The notes beneath the pieces are model-generated. The model made no database searches. It was not told the origin of the DNA and saw nothing but the letters and a program-made list of their open reading frames with translations. Shown one piece after another: positions 19,108 to 28,506 of a stretch of 64,000 bases of DNA; the stretch's first letter is position 1, and every line of letters begins with the position of its first letter. Position numbers and translations under genes: made by a program. The DNA comes from Thermosynechococcus sp. HN-54 (lineage in GTDB: Bacteria; Cyanobacteriota; Cyanobacteriia; Thermosynechococcales; Thermosynechococcaceae), in NCBI RefSeq assembly GCF_023650955.1, contig NZ_CP098039.1, positions 2,480,001 to 2,544,000 on the forward strand, given 5' to 3'.

Positions 19108-19350
19108 ATGGCTGCAACCCTTGAACTAAGTCAAGAAAACGTCGAAAAAGTCCTTGATGAACTCCGCCCCTATTTGATGGCCGATGGCGGTAATGTGGAA
19201 CTCGTAGAAATTGAAGGGCCTGTGGTGCGGCTGCGGCTACAGGGTGCCTGTGGCTCTTGTCCGAGTTCGACGATGACGCTGCGCATGGGCATTGAGCGCA
19301 AGTTAAAAGAAGCCATTCCGGAAATTGCCGAAGTCCAGCAGGTGCTCTAA
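19108..19350 (+). CDS. NifU C-terminal domain (Nfu-type) iron-sulfur scaffold
   Basis: 80 residues, consisting only of the Nfu domain. The CxxC that binds a 4Fe-4S cluster is in GACGSCPSS (Cys49 and Cys52). The pattern [13 protein letters not shown] before it and [16 protein letters not shown] after it are diagnostic. In cyanobacteria this single-domain protein is the main Fe-S scaffold feeding photosystem I and other targets. The ATG follows AAGGACAGTAACA. It diverges from efp across 186 bp, and a crr6 gene follows 26 bp downstream on the same strand. Confidence 0.96.
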   Translation: MAATLELSQENVEKVLDELRPYLMADGGNVELVEIEGPVVRLRLQGACGSCPSSTMTLRMGIERKLKEAIPEIAEVQQVL

Positions 19351-19376
19351 CTACTTGACTGCTGGGGAGAGAATGA

Positions 19377-19859
19377 GTGGTGGCGATCGCAATCCAGTTA
19401 ACGCCCGATCAGATTGATCGTCTGGATTTATCTCCCCTGCAGCGAGTTCTTGATCCGCTGATTGCAGCGCAGCAACTTTTGGATCATCACCAAGCGCTGC
19501 GTTTTATTATTGATTATCCCAGGCCAGCCGATGAGCCTGATCTGGAGCTTTCGGAATTGGCGCCCGTGCGCCTGTGGTTTATTCGTGCCGATGTCTCCTA
19601 CCCGTGGCTGCCCTATTTACTGGATTGGTCAGCGGGGGAACTCGTGCGTTATGGAGCGATGCTCGTTCCCCATGAATTCCATCCGCAGCAGGGCATTATC
19701 TTTAACCCCCAAGCCCTTGATATTTTTGTGATGGCCAAGGTGTTTACCCTTTGGCAATGGCTTCAGGGACAGGGCTATCCTGCTGCTGAAAAAATTAAAG
19801 GCATGGCGGCGATGTTTGGCTATGAGCTAGATACGGCTCTTTTTACATTGCTTTACTAA
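19377..19859 (+). CDS. crr6: CRR6 family NdhI maturation factor
   Basis: 160 residues from a GTG start (tandem GTG codons at 19377 and 19380). The segments LRFIIDYPRP, APVRLWFIRADVSYPWLPYLLDW, ELVRYGAMLVPHEF and FVMAKVFTLWQWL match the CRR6 (DUF1817) family as I recall it. CRR6 is a soluble factor needed for maturation of the NdhI iron-sulfur subunit of the photosynthetic NDH-1 complex in plastids and cyanobacteria. Its place next to an Nfu Fe-S scaffold gene suits that role. Identification is by pattern recall only. Confidence 0.82.
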   Translation: MVAIAIQLTPDQIDRLDLSPLQRVLDPLIAAQQLLDHHQALRFIIDYPRPADEPDLELSELAPVRLWFIRADVSYPWLPYLLDWSAGELVRYGAMLVPHEFHPQQGIIFNPQALDIFVMAKVFTLWQWLQGQGYPAAEKIKGMAAMFGYELDTALFTLLY

Positions 19860-19900
19860 AATTATCATTTTGCAAAAAATAACAGACAGTTCCAAAATTC

Positions 19901-19919
19901 TGAAGTAGAATTTACTTCA
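19901..19919. promoter_or_regulatory. Palindrome TGAAGTA-N5-TACTTCA upstream of the exonuclease-ATPase gene
   Basis: A perfect 7-bp inverted repeat with a 5-base centre lies in AT-rich DNA, 65 bp before the GTG of the exonuclease-ATPase gene and about 40 bp after crr6. Its size and symmetry suit a dimeric repressor site. A partial copy (TGAAGTGAAA) lies about 20 bp further on. A weak hairpin terminator of crr6 is the alternative, but there is no T-run. Confidence 0.4.
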
Positions 19920-19984
19920 ACCTAGGGCTTCTAGCTTATGAAGTGAAACGTGTATGATAACAGACCTACGTTCGGAGTCTAAAG

Positions 19985-22315
19985 GTGTCTTATCTTGTTA
20001 TTGATACAGAAGGAAATCCTCTCAAGCAAGTTGCTGTCATTGATGCAAAAGGTCATCTTATTTATGAGGCCTATACTGAATCAGCAAATGATAAGCATGC
20101 CAATAAAAAGAAATTTCACGAAATCAGTCATGACTTAAAGTCTCTCTTAAATGGACATATATGTGTTTTTCACAATGCAGGTGCAGACCTACAAACATTA
20201 AGATCTAGCTTAGATTTAGACGGTGAACTTAAATATGAGTGTACAGAACAGCTAGCACGGCGACTATTCCCGAGCTTACCCTCTTATGGACTAGCAGAAT
20301 TGTGCACCTACTTTAAGATTAATCATCAGGGCAGGGGATTCACGTTAAGTAACGCTCATGATGCTCAATATGATGCTAGATTTACTTATGAACTTTATCG
20401 ATATCTTTGCCGCTACAAGCTCAAACAGGAAAAATATCCTAATGTTTTTAGTAGTGTTCGAGTAGATACACCATTTCAAGATTTTCCTGATGCATTTAAG
20501 GTACAAGAGCCACAGTATCGCTATATCTATCAACTAGTTCAAGAAATTCGTGAGGATAATAATCTTCAGAGTCAAGGAGTGGTTATTTTGGGTGAAGCAG
20601 GCAGTGGCAAAACCCATATGGCCATGCGAATTGCTCAACAATTGCTTAAATATAACCGCTTATTTTTTATTCTACAACCAGCTCATGAAAACAATGTTCT
20701 CTATCACATTTACAGTAGTGTTTTGCAATCTTTAGTGCAACCTGTAGAGAAGGGATATACACAGTTGGAGTATTTTCTTTCCAATATATTCTTCAGTATT
20801 CTGAGTAAATATCAAAATAATGAAGATGACCGATGGTTATTAGAAAAACTATCAAAAGATAGATTATATCTGTTTTGTGAAAGTGGAAATAATGAAACTA
20901 AGACCCGTGAAGAAAGGATTGAAAGACTTGAAAAATATTTACTACGTTGGCATAATTCTCAGCGATTTAATAACTTATTTTCTGAAATTTTTATTAAAGG
21001 ATTAATAAAATATTGTCGTTATCGCAGAGAATACTATCGTGATATTATCATTCGATGGTTAGCAGGTAGTGGAATTGAAGAAGATGAAGAGACTAAAATT
21101 GGCCTACCTGATTGGGGAGAAACACTAACAAGCAACGATTTTGCATTGCAAGCACTTATTAGTCTTTCAGTTCTATCTACCTTAGATCAGCCACTACTGA
21201 TTATTTTTGACCAACTTGAAGGATTAGCTAACCCTAATAATAGACCAATTTTGCTAAAACTAGGTGAGGCTTTGCGGGAGTTAATGACAAATCTCCGCAA
21301 TACATTATTTATTCTCAATTTATTTCCAATTACTTGGCAGTATTTTCAGGATACCCTTGAAAAATCAACAATTGAGCGTCTTAGTGCCAATACTATCTCT
21401 ATACAAGAGCCAACAGCAGATGAAATTTTGGCTATCTTAAATGAACGCCTTAAGCCTGCAGGTGTTTTTGCAGAAGCTTTTTTCAACTTAGAGGAATTAC
21501 ATCAAATTGTTCATTCTGAGTCAATTCGCAGCTCATTAATTTTGGCTGCAAACCTATATCGTAAGATCGTCAATGAGATTAATTTTTCTGATCTTTCTAT
21601 TGGACATTACCCAAATGCTATTTCGGAAGTAACACAAGAGGTGCAGAATCTAATTATAAAAATCAATGATCTGGAGCAGCGGATCAAAATTTTAGAAGAA
21701 AGAACAATTTCAAAAATATCTTTTGAAGAAGAATTGTATAAATTTTTAAGGGAAAAGAAATATATTCTAGCTAAAGATTATGGAAAAATTGGCTATCAAA
21801 ATAATTATCATGAGTTAGGAGTACTAAAGTGCGTTTTAAATTATCTTCAAATTGTCAAACCTAATATTAGTCTTACACAGTATGCTATCCAAATGCCAAT
21901 TAATGATCAAATCATCTACTTAGGGCATTGTAAAAAATATGTAATAATTATGAATAATCCAGAAACAAGTAGAAAACCAACTATTAATGTTAATGCTTGT
22001 TTTCGAGCAATTCAAAGCTTTCTTGCTGATAAAAAGGAAGCAACATTATTTATTTATCGAGATAATCGGATTCGTTTTCCTCAATCAAACAATTCTCCTG
22101 CCGCTAGAAATTGGAGATCACTCCAACATCGGTTTGGTCATCGGTTAGAGATACGACATATTAATGTGAACGACTATATTTGGTTACATCTTTTCTATGC
22201 AATGATAACTGCGATTGAAAATAAGGAATTTGAAGGAGATGTCAGACCTGCTGAAGCCGTTAACTTATTCTTGAAAAAGTATCCGAATGAGTTTTGGAGT
22301 TATCTTTTTAGATAG
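19985..22315 (+). CDS. DEDDh exonuclease fused to a STAND-like P-loop ATPase, candidate defence protein
   Basis: 776 residues from a GTG with GGAG nine bases upstream; the start is fixed by the first exonuclease motif lying at residues 7-9. The N-terminal domain (1 to about 145) is a DnaQ-type DEDDh 3'-5' exonuclease: Asp7-Thr-Glu9, His63-Asn64 with Asp68, and His125-x4-Asp130. Next comes an ATPase with Walker A GEAGSGKT (203-210) and Walker B LLIIFDQLEG (404-413), of the DQxE type seen in STAND proteins. A coiled coil runs from about 545 to 575, and the C-terminal 200 residues match nothing I recognise. Base composition is strikingly AT-rich, with no HIP1 octamer, unlike its neighbours. It stands alone on the plus strand. 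Nuclease plus signalling ATPase plus a variable end resembles Avs-like phage sensors, which is inference. Confidence 0.78.
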   Translation: MSYLVIDTEGNPLKQVAVIDAKGHLIYEAYTESANDKHANKKKFHEISHDLKSLLNGHICVFHNAGADLQTLRSSLDLDGELKYECTEQLARRLFPSLPSYGLAELCTYFKINHQGRGFTLSNAHDAQYDARFTYELYRYLCRYKLKQEKYPNVFSSVRVDTPFQDFPDAFKVQEPQYRYIYQLVQEIREDNNLQSQGVVILGEAGSGKTHMAMRIAQQLLKYNRLFFILQPAHENNVLYHIYSSVLQSLVQPVEKGYTQLEYFLSNIFFSILSKYQNNEDDRWLLEKLSKDRLYLFCESGNNETKTREERIERLEKYLLRWHNSQRFNNLFSEIFIKGLIKYCRYRREYYRDIIIRWLAGSGIEEDEETKIGLPDWGETLTSNDFALQALISLSVLSTLDQPLLIIFDQLEGLANPNNRPILLKLGEALRELMTNLRNTLFILNLFPITWQYFQDTLEKSTIERLSANTISIQEPTADEILAILNERLKPAGVFAEAFFNLEELHQIVHSESIRSSLILAANLYRKIVNEINFSDLSIGHYPNAISEVTQEVQNLIIKINDLEQRIKILEERTISKISFEEELYKFLREKKYILAKDYGKIGYQNNYHELGVLKCVLNYLQIVKPNISLTQYAIQMPINDQIIYLGHCKKYVIIMNNPETSRKPTINVNACFRAIQSFLADKKEATLFIYRDNRIRFPQSNNSPAARNWRSLQHRFGHRLEIRHINVNDYIWLHLFYAMITAIENKEFEGDVRPAEAVNLFLKKYPNEFWSYLFR

Positions 22316-22359
22316 TTATAGATTAGTCCAATAGTATTCGTAAGGGCTTAATTATTAGA

Positions 22360-23634
22360 GTGACCACTACGGTATTGGGGATTGATTTTGGTACCTCGGG
22401 GGCGCGGGCGATCGCCATCGATCCTGAAGGCAAGATTCTCGCCACTGCCCGTCGTCCGTTGCACCAGCCCGATCAACCCCAAGAATGGGCAGCAACCCTG
22501 CGGGCGTTGATTTTAGAGATTCCAAACCCTATCCGTCAGCAAATTCAGCGGATTGTCATTGATGCGACTTCTAGCACCGTTTTCCTCTGTGATGCTCAGG
22601 GACAGCCCTGCTCACCCGTTCTTCTCTACAACGACGATCGCGCCCACGATCATGTTCAAACGCTGCGGCCGATCTTAGCCACGGATCATGTTGTCCTGAG
22701 TGCCACCAGTAGTCTAGTCAAACTGCTCTGGCTCCAGACCCACTACCCAACCGTCAACGCTGTTTTAGTACACCAAGCGGATTGGCTGGCTTTTTTGCTC
22801 CACGGTCAACTGGGCATCTCCGACTGGCACAATGCCCTGAAGTTGGGCTACGACCCGGCAAAAGAAACCTACCCTGACTGGTTTAATCATCCCACGCTAG
22901 CTCCTTTACAGTCTCTGTTGCCAAAAGTGGTAGCTCCCGGTACAGTCTTGGGAAAAGTTAGGGCGGCTGAGTTGGGGTTATCGCCGCAGTGTGAGGTGTG
23001 TGCCGGTACCACCGATAGCATTGCTGCCTTTTTGGCCAGTGGTGCCTCGGAAGTGGGTGAGGCGGTCACCTCTTTGGGGTCAACCCTTGTGCTCAAGCTC
23101 TTGAGTGCCTCTAGGGTAGAGGACTTGGCAGCAGGCATCTACAGTCATCGCTTGGGCGATCGCAGTTCGCGCGCCGTAGGCGATCGCTGGCTAGTGGGGG
23201 GCGCCTCCAACTGTGGCGCAGCCATTCTAGGGCAATTTTTCACCCCAGCGGAACTAGAGCACCTCAGTGCCCAAATTGATGTGACTCAACCCACAGGGTT
23301 GGACTACTACCCCCTGTTGAAGCGGGGCGAACGCTTTCCCATCAATGATCCTGACCTTGAACCTCGCCTAGAACCCCGGCCCGACGACCCTCGCCTCTTT
23401 TTGCAGGGACTCCTCGAAAGTCTCAGCCGCATTGAAGCCCAAGGCTATGCACAATTACAGCGTTTGGGTGCCTCCCCCCTGAAACGGGTCTGGACGGCTG
23501 GGGGCGGTGCCCGTAATCCCGCCTGGTTAGCCCTCCGCCAACAATACCTAGGGGTTCCCGTTGCCATTTCACCCCAAACAGAGGCCGCCTATGGTGCAGC
23601 CCGTCTCGCTCAAGTAGGCCTGAATTTTAGCTAG
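22360..23634 (+). CDS. FGGY-family sugar kinase (ribulokinase/xylulokinase-like)
   Basis: 424 residues from a GTG. The ASKHA fold is plain: phosphate-1 loop LGIDFGTSGARA, the IVIDATSSTVFLCD strand, CAGTTDSIAAFLASG, and the adenosine motif TAGGGARNPAW near the C-terminus. At 424 residues it is shorter than true xylulokinases (about 490). It fits the cyanobacterial and plant group to which Synechococcus SePSK belongs, reported to phosphorylate D-ribulose. The substrate here is therefore likely a pentulose but not certain. The stop overlaps the convergent GTPase gene by eight bases. HIP1 octamers reappear here after their absence in the preceding gene. Confidence 0.85.
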   Translation: MTTTVLGIDFGTSGARAIAIDPEGKILATARRPLHQPDQPQEWAATLRALILEIPNPIRQQIQRIVIDATSSTVFLCDAQGQPCSPVLLYNDDRAHDHVQTLRPILATDHVVLSATSSLVKLLWLQTHYPTVNAVLVHQADWLAFLLHGQLGISDWHNALKLGYDPAKETYPDWFNHPTLAPLQSLLPKVVAPGTVLGKVRAAELGLSPQCEVCAGTTDSIAAFLASGASEVGEAVTSLGSTLVLKLLSASRVEDLAAGIYSHRLGDRSSRAVGDRWLVGGASNCGAAILGQFFTPAELEHLSAQIDVTQPTGLDYYPLLKRGERFPINDPDLEPRLEPRPDDPRLFLQGLLESLSRIEAQGYAQLQRLGASPLKRVWTAGGGARNPAWLALRQQYLGVPVAISPQTEAAYGAARLAQVGLNFS

Positions 23635-25015
23635 GGTAGAGCTGCGCTTGAATTTCTGACTTGAGCCGATTGAGAATATGGCGCTGATCCAGTTGACTGA
23701 GGATTTGTTGCACCACGGTTTTCGGCCCAGCAGCCCCCCAGCCTGCGCCGTTGGCAAAGTAGGTTTTGGCCACTTGCCCCATCGTATAGGAGGCAAAGCC
23801 AGCAATCCCCGCTTGGGTCATGGCCACGGAGAGATAGGGGCCAAGGGCAATTCCCCCGCTCATCGGCGTTGCGAGTCCCAACAGTCCCTTGAGGGAACTC
23901 AGTCCCAAGTTGACGGCCAATTCCCCTAAGCTAATGCTGCCCATGGCGAGGGCGATTGTTTGCAGTAGCTCCTTGGCGCCTGCTTCTGTGAGTTCAATGC
24001 CGTAGAGGCGCGAGAGCAGTTGAATCGTGGTCAAGTCAATGACGGCACTGCTGACCATATCGAGAACGGTGACGGGGTTGAGGGCGATCGCCAGCGCCTT
24101 GGTGACAGCTCCTTTCCAAATCAGTTGGTTCGCCTCTTCCTCTCGCAGTTCCAGCTTGTAGCGGGCTAACTCTTCACTGACTTGATTGGCAAAAAGCATT
24201 GAATTGAGGGCAATCAGCGCTTTCCCTTCGCGCTCTAGCACCTCTAAGATTTTCCGTTTCAGGGGTTCCACCTGAGGGGCGCCGATGGTCATGGTCACTT
24301 GGACGCGGCCTTGTTTGTCCCGCTTGAGTTGGGGCACAAGGGGGGCTGCCGCTACCATCACGATTTCTTCAGGGGAAAGAAGCTCTTTGACGCGCTCATC
24401 ACGGATTTTGGCATAGATGGCCTCGCGATCCGCCTCTGGGTACTGATCCACTTTGTTAAAGACCAGAAGCATTGGCTTGCCCGCCTGCCGCAACTCACTG
24501 AGGGCTTGGTATTCAAGACGGGTCAAGTCTCCAGCGATAACAAAGAGGATTAAATCCGCTTGAGCCGCTACTTCCCGTGCCAATTGCTCCCGTGCTGCGC
24601 CATTGACTTCGTCCAACCCCGGTGTATCAATGAGTCGAATCGGATTACCCCGCTGGGCTTCAGAAATTTGCCAAAGGGCACTGGCTTCCTCTTTGGTCAC
24701 GCCATGAATGGGTCCAGTGGCAAAGTAGGGTTCCCCTAGCAGCGCATTTAGCAGGGAGGACTTTCCCCGCCCCACCATGCCAAAGACAGCAATGTGCACC
24801 ACCCCGTAGTGGAGCTTATCGAGCCTGTCCTCTAGTTCAGCGATCGCCCGCGCGAGGGAGGCTTTTTCGGTGCCAGTGGCTTTGCACTCGAACAGCAATT
24901 TTTCAAGGGCACTCTTTGCCGCTTCGTAGCTACGGGCGCTTTGGTAGTCCTCAAGGTCATCAATTGCCCCTTGAAGTTCCCTGAGCAGCAAGTCTTTTGG
25001 CGATCGCTCTACCAC
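23627..25015 (-). CDS. Era-like GTPase with DUF697-type membrane domain
   Basis: 462 residues. A helical N-terminus (to about 70) precedes a GTPase domain with P-loop GMVGRGKS (79-86), switch II DTPG (130-133) and the specificity motif NKVDQY. The C-terminal 170 residues hold hydrophobic helices (AIALNPVTVLDMVSSAVIDL, then GGIALGPYLSV), as in the DUF697 family of membrane-associated GTPases common in cyanobacteria. The start is a GTG with no visible Shine-Dalgarno sequence. Cellular role unknown. A related protein with a ruined P-loop is encoded at 40.1 kb. Confidence 0.85.
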   Translation of the reverse strand: MVERSPKDLLLRELQGAIDDLEDYQSARSYEAAKSALEKLLFECKATGTEKASLARAIAELEDRLDKLHYGVVHIAVFGMVGRGKSSLLNALLGEPYFATGPIHGVTKEEASALWQISEAQRGNPIRLIDTPGLDEVNGAAREQLAREVAAQADLILFVIAGDLTRLEYQALSELRQAGKPMLLVFNKVDQYPEADREAIYAKIRDERVKELLSPEEIVMVAAAPLVPQLKRDKQGRVQVTMTIGAPQVEPLKRKILEVLEREGKALIALNSMLFANQVSEELARYKLELREEEANQLIWKGAVTKALAIALNPVTVLDMVSSAVIDLTTIQLLSRLYGIELTEAGAKELLQTIALAMGSISLGELAVNLGLSSLKGLLGLATPMSGGIALGPYLSVAMTQAGIAGFASYTMGQVAKTYFANGAGWGAAGPKTVVQQILSQLDQRHILNRLKSEIQAQLYPS

Positions 25016-25067
25016 AGATATAAAACCACCCTCACCAAGATTTGTCTTTCATTTTAAGGGTCAAGAA

Positions 25068-25141
25068 CGGGACTGGTGCGATTTGAACGCACGGCCTAGC
25101 GCTTAGGAGGCGCTCGCTCTATCCGACTGAGCTACAGCCCC
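25068..25141 (-). tRNA. trnR: tRNA-Arg (anticodon CCT)
   Basis: 74 nt. The acceptor stem GGGGCTG/CAGTCCC (one G-T pair), D arm with AGCTCAGTCGGATAGAGC, anticodon loop CTCCTAA (anticodon CCT, reading AGG) and T loop TTCAAAT are all in order. The discriminator is G and CCA is not encoded. It lies between the GTPase and peroxiredoxin genes on the same strand. Confidence 0.96.
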
Positions 25142-25179
25142 AAAGAGATACCTTCTATCCTAGCGAGTTTCGCGCCCGC

Positions 25180-25770
25180 CTACGTTGTCGCCACTGCTGG
25201 TGCCGTCGTTTCCAAAGCCTCAATTTCCTGAAGCAGTCGCTCTAGGGGGGCATTGGGTTCTAAAAACGAGAAGAGATGCTTGTAGCGGAGCTTGCCCTCG
25301 CGATCAATGAGAAATTGTGCGGGTAGCGGTGCCCCCAAGGCTTGGCCCGTGCGGTATTTGCGAAAGACTTGGCAACTGGGGTCATAGAGCAGGGGCATCT
25401 TCAAGGCCATATCCGCCTTCACTTTTTCGCTTTGTTGGGCATCGGTACTGGTGACCACGAGAACCGCCACCCCCTTGCCTTGAAAGGTTTCATAGTTTTC
25501 ATTCAAAGCCTTGAGATAGGGGTAGCACAGTGGGCAGTATTGATGCTCCGTAAAAATACGGGTAAACACCAGCAGGAGTGGCTGCTCTTTCCACACGTTT
25601 GCAAGGCGAACAGGCGTATTCAAGCCTACGCCGGGTAGCTCCACATCTGGAACTAGTGCACCCCGCTTCAGTTGATTTTGGGGCGGCAGTGGCCACGCAT
25701 TTTGCCAAAACCGCTCATTAAAGAGACCACTGAAGTTGGTGGAGGTGAGAAACGGCAATTGAACAGCCAT
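25180..25770 (-). CDS. AhpC/TSA-family thiol peroxidase or redoxin
   Basis: 196 residues. The thioredoxin-fold segment has LLLVFTRIFTEHQYCPLCYPYL with Cys79 and Cys82 (CPLC), followed by VAVLVVTSTDAQQSEKVK, LLYDPSCQVFRKY and PAQFLIDREGKLRY. Peroxiredoxins normally have TxxC; here the second cysteine three residues on gives a CxxC, as in thioredoxin-like oxidoreductases. It may be a peroxidase or a disulfide reductase. GAGGAC precedes the ATG. It follows ndhH on the same strand with a 30-bp gap. Confidence 0.8.
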   Translation of the reverse strand: MAVQLPFLTSTNFSGLFNERFWQNAWPLPPQNQLKRGALVPDVELPGVGLNTPVRLANVWKEQPLLLVFTRIFTEHQYCPLCYPYLKALNENYETFQGKGVAVLVVTSTDAQQSEKVKADMALKMPLLYDPSCQVFRKYRTGQALGAPLPAQFLIDREGKLRYKHLFSFLEPNAPLERLLQEIEALETTAPAVATT

Positions 25771-25800
25771 GGCGTCCTCGCTGCTGGCTCAATGAGGTTC

Positions 25801-26985
25801 CTAGCGATCGACGGATCCCATAATCACATCGATACTGCCAAGGATAGCAACAATATCCGCCACTTTCATCCCCTTGAGCAACTGGGGCAGCACTTGCAGA
25901 TTATTAAAATCCGGTGGCCGAATCTTCCAGCGCCAAGGGAAGACATTATCATCGCCAATCAGATAAATCCCTAGCTCCCCTTTCCCCGATTCAACACGCA
26001 CATAGTGTTCCCCCTTCGGGATTTTGAATGTGGGAGCGAGCTTTTTGCCCAAGTACTGATAGTCAAAGCCATTCCACTCTGACTTGGCACCCTCCAACAT
26101 CCGCTTGGCTTCAAGGTTTTCGTAGGGACCGCCGGGCAGGCCATCCAAAGCTTGGCGAATGATTTTTACCGATTCGCGCATTTCCTGAATGCGAACGATG
26201 TAGCGGGCAAGGCAATCGCCCTCTGTGGCGGTGGGCACCTCCCAATCAAAGTCGTCGTAGCACTCGTAATGATCGACCTTGCGCAAATCCCACTTGACAC
26301 CGCATGCCCGCAACATTGGCCCTGATAGCCCCCAGTTGATCGCCTCCTCGCGGCTAATTTTGCCTACGCCCTGCAAACGACGCACAAAGATGGGGTTGTT
26401 GGTGATCAGGCGTTCGTACTCATCGACTTTGGGCAGGAAATAGTCGCAAAAGTCACGGCACTTGGTGACCCAACCATAGGTAAGATCGGCAGCCACTCCG
26501 CCGATACGGAAGTAGTTGTTGTTGATGAAGCGCATGCCTGTGGCCGCTTCAAAGAGATCGTAGATGTACTCCCGCTCGCGGAAGATATAGAAAAAGGGCG
26601 TCTGGGCACCCACATCCGCCAGAAAGGGACCCAGCCACAGCAGGTGATTGGCAATGCGGTTCAGTTCCAGCATGATCACGCGGATGTAGCTGGCGCGTTT
26701 GGGCACGGGAATACCCGCCAATTTTTCCGGCGCATTCACTGTGACCGCTTCGTTAAACATCCCCGCCGCATAGTCCCAACGGCTGACGTAGGGAATGAAC
26801 ATGATATTTGTGCGGTTCTCGGCAATTTTTTCCATGCCGCGATGGAGGTAGCCGATCACCGGCTCACAGTCAATCACATCCTCGCCATCAAGGGTCACCA
26901 TTAACCGCAAAACCCCGTGCATTGAGGGATGGTGCGGCCCCATATTGATGACCATGGGTTCAGTGCGAGTCTCTATCGTGGGCAT
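25801..26985 (-). CDS. ndhH: NAD(P)H-quinone oxidoreductase subunit H
   Basis: 394 residues, the standard length. NdhH is a hydrophilic connecting subunit of NDH-1 on the cytoplasmic side of the thylakoid, homologous to the 49-kDa subunit of complex I, at the plastoquinone pocket. Recognised segments are [69 protein letters not shown] and the C-terminal [14 protein letters not shown]. It stands apart from the ndhC/ndhJ genes at 44-45 kb. Confidence 0.98.
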   Translation of the reverse strand: MPTIETRTEPMVINMGPHHPSMHGVLRLMVTLDGEDVIDCEPVIGYLHRGMEKIAENRTNIMFIPYVSRWDYAAGMFNEAVTVNAPEKLAGIPVPKRASYIRVIMLELNRIANHLLWLGPFLADVGAQTPFFYIFREREYIYDLFEAATGMRFINNNYFRIGGVAADLTYGWVTKCRDFCDYFLPKVDEYERLITNNPIFVRRLQGVGKISREEAINWGLSGPMLRACGVKWDLRKVDHYECYDDFDWEVPTATEGDCLARYIVRIQEMRESVKIIRQALDGLPGGPYENLEAKRMLEGAKSEWNGFDYQYLGKKLAPTFKIPKGEHYVRVESGKGELGIYLIGDDNVFPWRWKIRPPDFNNLQVLPQLLKGMKVADIVAILGSIDVIMGSVDR

Positions 26986-27073
26986 AGATGGCAGTTCCGC
27001 TAGAGGGTTGGAGGCTTACTGTTGATATGCTACACAGGTTTTCCCCGCTTGCCAATTCAAATTTGCTTATGGC

Positions 27074-28363
27074 TTAGATAACAGTGCCATCGGGGATCAC
27101 AGCATTTTTGAGAATCACCACCACGCCACTGCGAATATAGAATCCCTGATCCTCACGGTTGGATTCCTCGACATGGTCTTTGTTGATGATTTTGACATCG
27201 CGGCCAATGCAGGCGTTTTTATCCACAATAGCCCCACGGATGACACTGTTGGCACCAATGCCGATGGGAATTTTATGTTGCAATAGAAGTTGGCTGCGCT
27301 GCGCCGAGTCTTGGTAGTAGTCTGCCCCCATCAGCAGGGAATGGTCAATGACACAGCCCGATTCCACGCGCGATCGCACCCCTAGAACCGAATGGTGAAC
27401 TTGGCATTCCTTGAGGATGCAGCCCTCACTAATGATGGACTCCGTGATGGTGCAACTGAGAATCTTGCTGGGGGGCAAGTAGCGGGGACGGGTGTAGATC
27501 GGCGCATTTTCATCGTAAAAGCTAAAGGGAGGCTGGGGTTGTTGGGTAAGCGCAAGGTTGGCTTCGTAGAAGGATCCAATCGTGCCAATATCTTCCCAGT
27601 AGCCATTAAAGACATAGGTTTGGACAAGGTGGGAACGCGCGGCAGCGGGGATGATTTCTTTGCCAAAGTCAGTGGCGTCGGCCATCTGTTGCAGCAGATC
27701 AATGAGGACTTGCCGCTTAAAGACATAAATCCCCATCGAGGCAATGTAGGGTTTGCGATGGGCCTCCTCAGCACTGAGGCCGTAGCGGGTCGTGTCCACA
27801 CGCATATCTCGTAGGGCATCACCCGTAGGTTTTTCGCGGAAGTCGGTCACCCGCCCTGTACCATCGACTTTAATCAAGCCAAAGCCAGAGGCAGCCTTTT
27901 CATCAACGGGCAAGACGGAGAGGGTAATATCGGCACCCGTATCGCGGTGGCGTTGGACAAACAGGCGATAGTCCATGCGGTAGAGGTGATCCCCCGACAA
28001 AATCAGGTACTCATCCACATCCCAGTCGGCCAAAAGCCAGAGGTATTGGCGCACCGCATCGGCGGTACCCTGAAACCAATTGGGATTTTCTGGGGTTTGC
28101 TGGGCTGCTAACACTTCGACAAAGCCGCCCGTGAGGCCGGGAAAGGTGTAGGTACGGGCAATGTGACGGTTGAGGGAGGCCGAGTTGAACTGGGTGAGAA
28201 CGTAAATGTTGTTGATTTCGGAGTTGATGCAATTGCTCACAGGAATATCAATGAGGCGATATTTTCCAGCAAGGGGAACCGCAGGCTTGGCGCGACGCTT
28301 GGTCAAGGGATAGAGACGTGTTCCGGCACCGCCCCCAAGGATAATCGCCAGGACTCGTTTCAT
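27074..28363 (-). CDS. glgC: Glucose-1-phosphate adenylyltransferase (ADP-glucose pyrophosphorylase)
   Basis: 429 residues from the ATG at 28363, giving the typical cyanobacterial length. GGAG seven bases before this ATG supports it over the long upstream frame and over an ATG four codons earlier. Glucose-1-phosphate and ATP give ADP-glucose for glycogen; the cyanobacterial enzyme is activated by 3-phosphoglycerate. Motifs: [20 protein letters not shown], the substrate Asp in [27 protein letters not shown], and a left-handed beta helix C-terminus ending [10 protein letters not shown]. It diverges from the small gene at 28.5 kb. Confidence 0.97.
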   Translation of the reverse strand: MKRVLAIILGGGAGTRLYPLTKRRAKPAVPLAGKYRLIDIPVSNCINSEINNIYVLTQFNSASLNRHIARTYTFPGLTGGFVEVLAAQQTPENPNWFQGTADAVRQYLWLLADWDVDEYLILSGDHLYRMDYRLFVQRHRDTGADITLSVLPVDEKAASGFGLIKVDGTGRVTDFREKPTGDALRDMRVDTTRYGLSAEEAHRKPYIASMGIYVFKRQVLIDLLQQMADATDFGKEIIPAAARSHLVQTYVFNGYWEDIGTIGSFYEANLALTQQPQPPFSFYDENAPIYTRPRYLPPSKILSCTITESIISEGCILKECQVHHSVLGVRSRVESGCVIDHSLLMGADYYQDSAQRSQLLLQHKIPIGIGANSVIRGAIVDKNACIGRDVKIINKDHVEESNREDQGFYIRSGVVVILKNAVIPDGTVI

Positions 28364-28506
28364 TGAAAACTCCATCTGAACGGCCACATCAACAGTGTAC
28401 GCTGTGGCGGCACTTCTCTTTGCGAGGGGAACCCTTTTTGGTAAAGAAGCCGCGCAATGGCATGATAATGATACTTGGTCGTTGATCCCAAGCGGAGAGT
28501 CGCAGC

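Noticed and set aside
25379-25460. Peroxiredoxin gene as a canonical 2-Cys peroxiredoxin
   Set aside because: It has a CPLC motif instead of the TxxC peroxidatic site plus a distant resolving Cys, so I kept the broader AhpC/TSA family call.
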